Source: Clostridia bacterium
GTDB taxonomy: Bacteria; Bacillota_A; Clostridia; Oscillospirales; QAKW01
Direction: 5' to 3'
Assembly (NCBI GenBank): GCA_017396865.1
Contig: JAFQKO010000027.1
Span: 1-16,305, forward strand
DNA length: 16,305 bases
The notes beneath the pieces were generated by a model that did no database searches, was not told where the DNA came from, and was given only the letters and a program-made list of their open reading frames with translations. The position numbers and the translations under genes were made by a program. Numbering within the stretch: position 1 is the first letter of the stretch; every line of letters starts with the position of its first letter. This document shows positions 12,297 to 16,305 of this stretch, piece after piece.

Positions 12297-13721
12297 TTAG
12301 AGATTGTAATATTTTTCGAACTCGGCGGGATGGGGAATGGCAGCAAGCTGGCTGCATTCGGCGCGCTTGGTTTTGATGAAGTTGCGAAGCAGCTCCTCGG
12401 GGAATACGCCGCCTTCGGTCAGGTAGGCATAATCCTTCTCCAAGCAATCCAACGCTTCATTGAGGGAAACGGGCAGACCCTGCAGCTTGGCCTTTTCCTC
12501 TTCAGGCAGATTATAGAGGTTCATATCGTAGGGACCCCAGCCGTTTGCATGGGGATCGATCTTGTTCTTGATGCCGTCGAGACCTGCCATCAGGATGGCG
12601 GCATAGCAGAAGTAGGGGTTGCAGGTAGCGTCGGGGTTGCGCAGCTCAAAGCGGCGCTTATCGGGGCTCTTTGCATAGGCGGGGATACGGATGACCGCAC
12701 TTCTGTTGGAGGTGGCGTAGCCAACGGTAACGGGCGCCTCAAAGCCGGGCACCAAGCGCTTGAAGGAGTTGGTGCTGGGGTTGGTGATGGCGCAGAGCGA
12801 GCCGATGTGCTTCAAAAGACCGCCGATGAAATAGTGGGCGGTTTCGCTCAAATGAGAATAGCCGTTATCGTCGGAGAAAACAGGCTGACCGTCTTTAAAG
12901 AGCAGCATATGAACGTGCATACCGCTGCCCGCCTCACCGTAGATGGGCTTGGGCATAAAGGTTGCGCTCTTGCCGTATTTGAGGGCGGTGTTGTGGATGA
13001 TGTATTTGATCATCATGGTGGCATCTGCCATATGAACGACTTCGCCGAGCTGGGGCTCGATCTCAAACTGACCGGAGGCGGCAACCTCGGGGTGATGGTA
13101 GTTGATCTCGATGCCTGCATCCTTCATCAGCATGCACATCTCGCTGCGGCACTCATAGGAGGTATCGAAGGGCTTGGCAATGTGATAGTTCTTTTGTTTG
13201 GCAACGACTACACCGTGGCCCTCGTTGTCGGAATTCCAATAGGACTGCTTGGCATCCACGGTCGCGCCGATGTAGCGGCCTTCCACGTTCCAGGTTACGT
13301 CGTCAAACAGATAGAATTCAAACTCGGGCAGGATCTTCATCTCGTCGGCAACGCCGCTTTGCTTCATGTATTCAACCGCTGCCTTGATGATGTTGCGGGG
13401 GTATTGGGCGAGAGGGCGGTTTTCGGGGGTATCGATGATCATTGCATTGCCCGTCATGGAAAGGGTGGGAATCTCGCAGAAGGGATCGATCACTGCGGTG
13501 TCGGGGTCGGGAATGAAGACCATGTCGCTCTTTTCCACAACGGCGTAGCCGTAGTTGGAGGCATCGAAGCCGATGCCGCTCTTCATGGTGTCCTCCGAGA
13601 AGTTCTCGGCAGGGATGGTCACGTGGCGGTATTGACCGTTGATGTCCACCATCTTGAAGTCGACCATCTTAATGCCGTTGTCGCGGATCATATCCAGAAT
13701 GTTCTGAACCGTTTTAGCCAT
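12297..13721 (-). CDS. glnA: Glutamine synthetase, type I
   Basis: This 474-residue enzyme makes glutamine from glutamate, ammonia and ATP. Family landmarks are present: L-P-E-F-E-F-Y near 130 (metal ligands), G-Q-F-E-I-E-P, the ATP region K-P-x-x-G-E-A-G-S-G-M-H-V-H, the glutamate loop N-P-S-T-N-S-F-K-R-L-V-P-G-F-E-A-P-V, and N-R-S-A-V-I-R-I-P. M-N-L-Y403-N-L-P is the adenylylation-type loop, with Tyr 71 residues from the C-terminus as in E. coli GlnA, and the C-terminal H-P-x-E-F-x-x-Y-Y is also of that type. This makes it closer to the I-beta class than to the B. subtilis-type I-alpha enzyme. The start at 13721 begins with M-A-K-T-V-Q and has GAGG 10-13 bases before it; the 16-residue upstream extension lies over the promoter and leader. 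It is monocistronic with its own promoter and terminator, and strongly codon-biased as expected for a highly expressed gene. Confidence 0.96.
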   Translation of the reverse strand: MAKTVQNILDMIRDNGIKMVDFKMVDINGQYRHVTIPAENFSEDTMKSGIGFDASNYGYAVVEKSDMVFIPDPDTAVIDPFCEIPTLSMTGNAMIIDTPENRPLAQYPRNIIKAAVEYMKQSGVADEMKILPEFEFYLFDDVTWNVEGRYIGATVDAKQSYWNSDNEGHGVVVAKQKNYHIAKPFDTSYECRSEMCMLMKDAGIEINYHHPEVAASGQFEIEPQLGEVVHMADATMMIKYIIHNTALKYGKSATFMPKPIYGEAGSGMHVHMLLFKDGQPVFSDDNGYSHLSETAHYFIGGLLKHIGSLCAITNPSTNSFKRLVPGFEAPVTVGYATSNRSAVIRIPAYAKSPDKRRFELRNPDATCNPYFCYAAILMAGLDGIKNKIDPHANGWGPYDMNLYNLPEEEKAKLQGLPVSLNEALDCLEKDYAYLTEGGVFPEELLRNFIKTKRAECSQLAAIPHPAEFEKYYNL

Positions 13722-13759
13722 AAAATTATACCTCTTCTTTAATTTTTTATAATAGAAAT

Positions 13760-13788
13760 AATATATCAAACATTGGTTTCTTTGTCAA
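13760..13788 (-). promoter_or_regulatory. Strong sigma-70-type promoter for glnA
   Basis: On the minus strand a consensus TTGACA (complement of 13783-13788) and TATATT (complement of 13760-13765) are separated by exactly 17 bases. They lie about 40 bases upstream of the glnA start. The promoter coincides with the 3' end of the isomerase gene scar. Confidence 0.65.
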
Positions 13789-13818
13789 TATATCCGCCGG
13801 AAATTATCCGTGCGGCGG
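13766..13818 (-). pseudogene. 3'-end remnant of a second TIM-barrel isomerase gene
   Basis: The minus strand here encodes A-A-R-I-I-S-G-G-Y-I-D-K-E-T-N-V and a TGA stop, nearly identical to the C-terminus of the intact isomerase at 15179 (A-A-R-I-V-S-G-E-Y-I-S-K-E-T-N-V, stop). Similarity ends abruptly upstream of the A-A pair. No start or body of the gene remains, so this is a scar of a deleted or recombined paralogue. The glnA promoter now lies over it. Confidence 0.75.
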
Positions 13819-13867
13819 GGCAAGCGTCCATTATTACAGGGTTTCCCGTTGAAAGGAAACTTCTTTT

Positions 13868-15151
13868 TTAATCTAAAATAGCTTTTTGAGCTAAAAGAGC
13901 AGCTTGCAAGGCGGCAACATCGATGTTTTTGGGTTGAATTTTGCCTTTGATGGCGATGGCAGCGGCGGTTCCGGCAGCTTGCCCCATTGCCATAGCGGCG
14001 GGCATACACCGCATTCCGCCGACAGCTTGGGATTCGCAGGAGAGGGTTTTTCCGGCTACCAAAAGATTACTGCATCCAAGGGGGAGCAGGCTTCGATAGG
14101 GAATGTAGTATCGCTTCGCCACCTCGATTTTAAAGTTGCCCGATTCCTGAGGAGTTCGATTGTGAACGTCCATGCCAAATCCGTAAACTGCGATGCGGTC
14201 GTCAAAGCGTGTCCCTGTGCGAACGTCTTCCACCGTGATCGTGTATTCGCCATGAATATGTCGGGATTCTCGTACGCCCAGAACCGAGGCTGTCTGTGTG
14301 AGGGTCGCCTTTTCAAAGCCTTCGGTTTGGTCTTTTAAGATTCGGTAGGCTTTTTCAACCTGATGCCGCGCTTCGCTGTGGGCATCGGTCATGCTTTTGG
14401 AATTTGCCGCATCTACATTATAAACATGGTAATGATTGATCTTATAAATGCCGTGGGTGGGGGTTCGGTATGCCTTGATCGGGCGTTCAGGACGCTTCGT
14501 ATAAGCTTCATCGCACACATTTCCAACCTCAAACATGAGGGTCGCAGGTTGGGCGATGCCGCTGTTTTCGTCGCCCTTGTGGGTGGGAACTCCTGCCTTT
14601 TGTGCAACGGCTGCGATGCCGCTGCAATCAATGAATAATGCGGCAGAAACACAGAGTAAGCCTTCCAGGGCTGCCAAAAAAATCTGCTTGATGATATCCC
14701 CTTCCATTCTGCAGGAAACAAAACGTGTATAGCAAAGCAGCTCTACACCCGCCTCCCGCACCATTTCGTCCAAAACAACCTGCAGAGCGAAGGAATCGAT
14801 GGGCGCCACATGGCGATGGTATTTTTGAATAAAGGAGGTGTAGATGCTTGGAGAATCCGTTTTTTCGGGCAGAATAACGCCGCTTTTTTGGTGGGTGCGC
14901 TCCAGGATCTCGCGGTAGATCCCCGCGACGGTCGGCTGATCGCCGTCCCGATCATAGCAGGTCATAAACGGCCCCACCAATGCGGCGGTTGCCATCCCGC
15001 CGAGAGAGGCTGTTTCCTCAATCAGCAGCGTTTTCATGCCGTTGCGTGCGGCACTGATCGCGGCTGCCACACCGGCAGGTCCGCCACCGACAACGCAAAC
15101 GTCATAGTTGCCGAGGCAGGGGACTTCTTGAGTAAAGGTCGTGGTCTTCAT
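13868..15151 (-). CDS. FAD-dependent oxidoreductase (FAD_oxidored family)
   Basis: This 427-residue flavoprotein has the dinucleotide-binding motif G22-G-G-P-A-G27, then L-I-E-E and L-G-G-M-A-T-A as in the FAD_oxidored (PF12831) family, and a C-terminal closing segment L-L-V-A-G-K-T-L-S ... M-R-C-M-P-A-A-M-A-M-G-Q-A-A-G-T-A-A. An F-I-D-C-S-G motif lies mid-protein. No signal peptide is seen. Members often neighbour glycosidases and sugar isomerases, and their substrates are mostly unknown; oxidation of a sugar or polyol is a reasonable guess. AGGAGG is 5-6 bases before the ATG, and the upstream isomerase ends 27 bp away, so they form one operon. The stop is followed by about 50 bases with a weak inverted repeat (GTTTCC/GGAAAC) before the isomerase scar. 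Confidence 0.85.
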   Translation of the reverse strand: MKTTTFTQEVPCLGNYDVCVVGGGPAGVAAAISAARNGMKTLLIEETASLGGMATAALVGPFMTCYDRDGDQPTVAGIYREILERTHQKSGVILPEKTDSPSIYTSFIQKYHRHVAPIDSFALQVVLDEMVREAGVELLCYTRFVSCRMEGDIIKQIFLAALEGLLCVSAALFIDCSGIAAVAQKAGVPTHKGDENSGIAQPATLMFEVGNVCDEAYTKRPERPIKAYRTPTHGIYKINHYHVYNVDAANSKSMTDAHSEARHQVEKAYRILKDQTEGFEKATLTQTASVLGVRESRHIHGEYTITVEDVRTGTRFDDRIAVYGFGMDVHNRTPQESGNFKIEVAKRYYIPYRSLLPLGCSNLLVAGKTLSCESQAVGGMRCMPAAMAMGQAAGTAAAIAIKGKIQPKNIDVAALQAALLAQKAILD

Positions 15152-15178
15152 GGGGGCCTCCTGTTCTTTTTTTGAGGA

Positions 15179-16063
15179 TCAAACGTTGGTCTCTTTGCTG
15201 ATATATTCACCGGAAACGATCCGCGCGGCGATGCCATACAGCTCCTTGCAGGCGGCTTCGAAGTCGGCATCGTTGAGATCGGCGCTTGGCGCGGTTTCCA
15301 AAGAGAAAACACCGTCAAAGCCGATCTCTCGGAGGGCGGAAACAAATTCGCTCCAATCAAGGATTCCTTGGGTGGGCCAAAGGTGGCGGTCGTGGTCTCC
15401 CATATTGTCGTGCACGTGGAGCACCTTCAATTCGCCCTTTAATTCCCGCACCGTTTTGCCGACGGAGAGGTTGGGAATCCGCAGAAGATGGCCGGTATCC
15501 AGGCAGAGTTTAAAGTGTTCGTCGTTCAGCGCTTGCGCAACGCGCAAAACGTCTGCGGGGGCACCCAGCGAGAATTGGGGCATGGGCATATTCTCCAGGC
15601 AGATAATGATGTCCTGCTCCTTGGCATAGGCCAGCAGCTCGGTCATAAAGGAAAGGTTCAGTTCCCAAGTCTTTTGCCCCTCGTCGGATTCCGGATCCTT
15701 GGTGCCAAAGGGCATGATGGGGTGCACCACCCAATGCTTGCAGCCCAGCAGGCGGGTGATCCAAAGGGAACGCTTCATCTTTTCCATTCGTTCCCGCCGA
15801 TCTTCGGGCGTGCTGTCCTGCGGGGGCCAGCGCCAGGGGCCGTGTACCTGCGAGAGCACCAAGCCCGCTTCGGCGATCAAGGCCTTTTGCCGCAGAGCCC
15901 ATTGCTCAAAGGCGGCATCGTCCTGCGCATAAATAGGGCTTTCCGTTTCCGCCAAACTAAGGTCGATGGCATCATAGCCGAAGGACTTGATTTTTTTATA
16001 AACGTTCTCTCCGTAGCGGAGAAATCCGCCGGCGGTGGGTTTATAGGCAATTCCGATCTTCAT
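15179..16063 (-). CDS. Sugar phosphate isomerase/epimerase-like TIM-barrel protein
   Basis: This 294-residue protein is a complete member of the xylose-isomerase-like/AP endonuclease 2 superfamily. Metal-site residues are in place at strand ends: E157 (C-L-E-N-M-P), D189-x-x-H192 (C-L-D-T-G-H), H218 with D219 (H-V-H-D-N) and E256 (S-L-E-T). This divalent-metal site supports isomerisation or epimerisation of a ketose, inosose or hydroxypyruvate-type sugar in the cytoplasm. Unlike the isomerase at 3821 it keeps the D-x-x-H pair. AAAGGAG precedes the ATG by about 11 bases. It is followed by the FAD oxidoreductase and preceded, after 24 bp, by a hydrolase gene, all on one strand. Its 3' end is duplicated as a scar at 13766. 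Confidence 0.88.
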   Translation of the reverse strand: MKIGIAYKPTAGGFLRYGENVYKKIKSFGYDAIDLSLAETESPIYAQDDAAFEQWALRQKALIAEAGLVLSQVHGPWRWPPQDSTPEDRRERMEKMKRSLWITRLLGCKHWVVHPIMPFGTKDPESDEGQKTWELNLSFMTELLAYAKEQDIIICLENMPMPQFSLGAPADVLRVAQALNDEHFKLCLDTGHLLRIPNLSVGKTVRELKGELKVLHVHDNMGDHDRHLWPTQGILDWSEFVSALREIGFDGVFSLETAPSADLNDADFEAACKELYGIAARIVSGEYISKETNV

Positions 16064-16087
16064 GCCCGTGGGTCTCCTTTTGCATTT

Positions 16088-16305
16088 TTATAGGTCGATC
16101 ACCATGCCGTCGTGGGCAAGGAGGGTGGGGAAGGGTGCGGCTTGGCAAAAATCATAGGCAGAGACCATATGCTTTTTGGAGATGTGGTTGATGATGAGCT
16201 GCTTGGGCGGGTTTTCGGCGAAGATGATACCGTATTTTTCGGCCTTAAAATGCCCCAGCTCGCAAACGGCGAGATCCGTCGGCTGCTCCAAAATCTCATA
16301 ATGGA
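16088..16305 (-). CDS. C-terminal part of a probable metallo-beta-lactamase-fold hydrolase (partial)
   Basis: The frame is open from the window edge to a TAG-type stop at 16088, giving about 72 residues that begin H-Y-E-I-L-E-Q-P. The pattern C-E-L-G-H-F-K, then Q-L-I-I-N-H-I-S, then A-H-D-G-M-V-I-D-L resembles the C-terminal end of metallo-beta-lactamase-fold hydrolases such as RNase Z-like proteins, where the second H belongs to the metal site. The N-terminal metal motif (H-x-H-x-D-H) would lie outside the window, so the call is provisional. It ends 24 bp before the isomerase start and is probably in the same operon. Confidence 0.55.
   Translation of the reverse strand, partial: HYEILEQPTDLAVCELGHFKAEKYGIIFAENPPKQLIINHISKKHMVSAYDFCQAAPFPTLLAHDGMVIDL

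Noticed and set aside
12330..13742. A 470-codon open frame antisense to glnA
   Set aside because: It is the mirror of a strongly codon-biased gene. The protein has no recognisable family and the opposite strand is an unmistakable glutamine synthetase.
13722..13769. A 16-residue upstream extension of glnA
   Set aside because: It reads through the promoter and ribosome binding site region. Family members begin at M-A-K-T-x-x.
13841..13860. Inverted repeat GTTTCC/GGAAAC after the FAD oxidoreductase as a terminator
   Set aside because: The stem is only 6 bp, has no T-run after it on the minus strand, and the arms are A/T-rich; too weak to call.
1..16305. tRNA, rRNA, CRISPR array or phage genes
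   Set aside because: Scanning both strands by eye, I saw no cloverleaf-like or rRNA sequence, no regularly spaced short repeats and no phage structural or lysis genes.

Overview
The window looks like a bacterial chromosome segment of a strict or facultative anaerobe, most probably an uncultured gut- or rumen-type member of the Bacillota (Clostridia). The evidence is near-perfect AAGGAG ribosome binding sites before almost every gene, tight operons with ATGA/TAATG overlaps, several flavin reductases and sugar isomerases, and no tRNA, rRNA or CRISPR. The taxonomic guess rests on style, not on a marker gene, and the type I-beta-like glutamine synthetase is somewhat atypical for it.

Layout. (1) 1-2537, plus strand: the last codons of an unknown gene, then a creatinase-like M24 protein, a creatininase-family amidohydrolase and a maltose/galactoside-type O-acetyltransferase, ending in a long perfect-palindrome terminator. 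(2) 2577-2859: a structured 283-bp repeat (copy A). (3) 2868-9972, minus strand: a tightly coupled six-gene operon, read from the right as Old Yellow Enzyme-type Fe-S flavoprotein, SDR dehydrogenase, fumarate-reductase-like flavoprotein, an unrecognised 559-residue protein with a lyase-like look, a TIM-barrel isomerase and a D-2-hydroxyacid dehydrogenase. A divergent AraC-family regulator (10099-10890) shares its promoter region. (4) 10911-11193: copy B of the same 283-bp repeat in inverted orientation. (5) 11230-16305, minus strand: a GH20-like cytoplasmic protein, glutamine synthetase glnA, a short scar of a lost isomerase gene carrying the glnA promoter, an FAD-dependent oxidoreductase, a second TIM-barrel isomerase and the C-terminal part of a probable metallo-beta-lactamase-fold hydrolase.

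The most notable feature is the roughly 8-kb central block. It is a self-contained regulator-plus-operon cassette bracketed by inverted copies of a repeat whose hairpins differ in sequence between copies but keep their base pairing. Its OYE + SDR + fumarate-reductase-like trio has the same family composition as the equol (daidzein reduction) pathway and parts of the bile-acid bai pathway. The isomerase, hydroxyacid dehydrogenase and possible lyase suggest that the substrate carries, or is, a sugar acid or glycoside. The substrate is not known and this is inference. Direct repeats spaced 21 bp between araC and the operon look like the regulator's operator.
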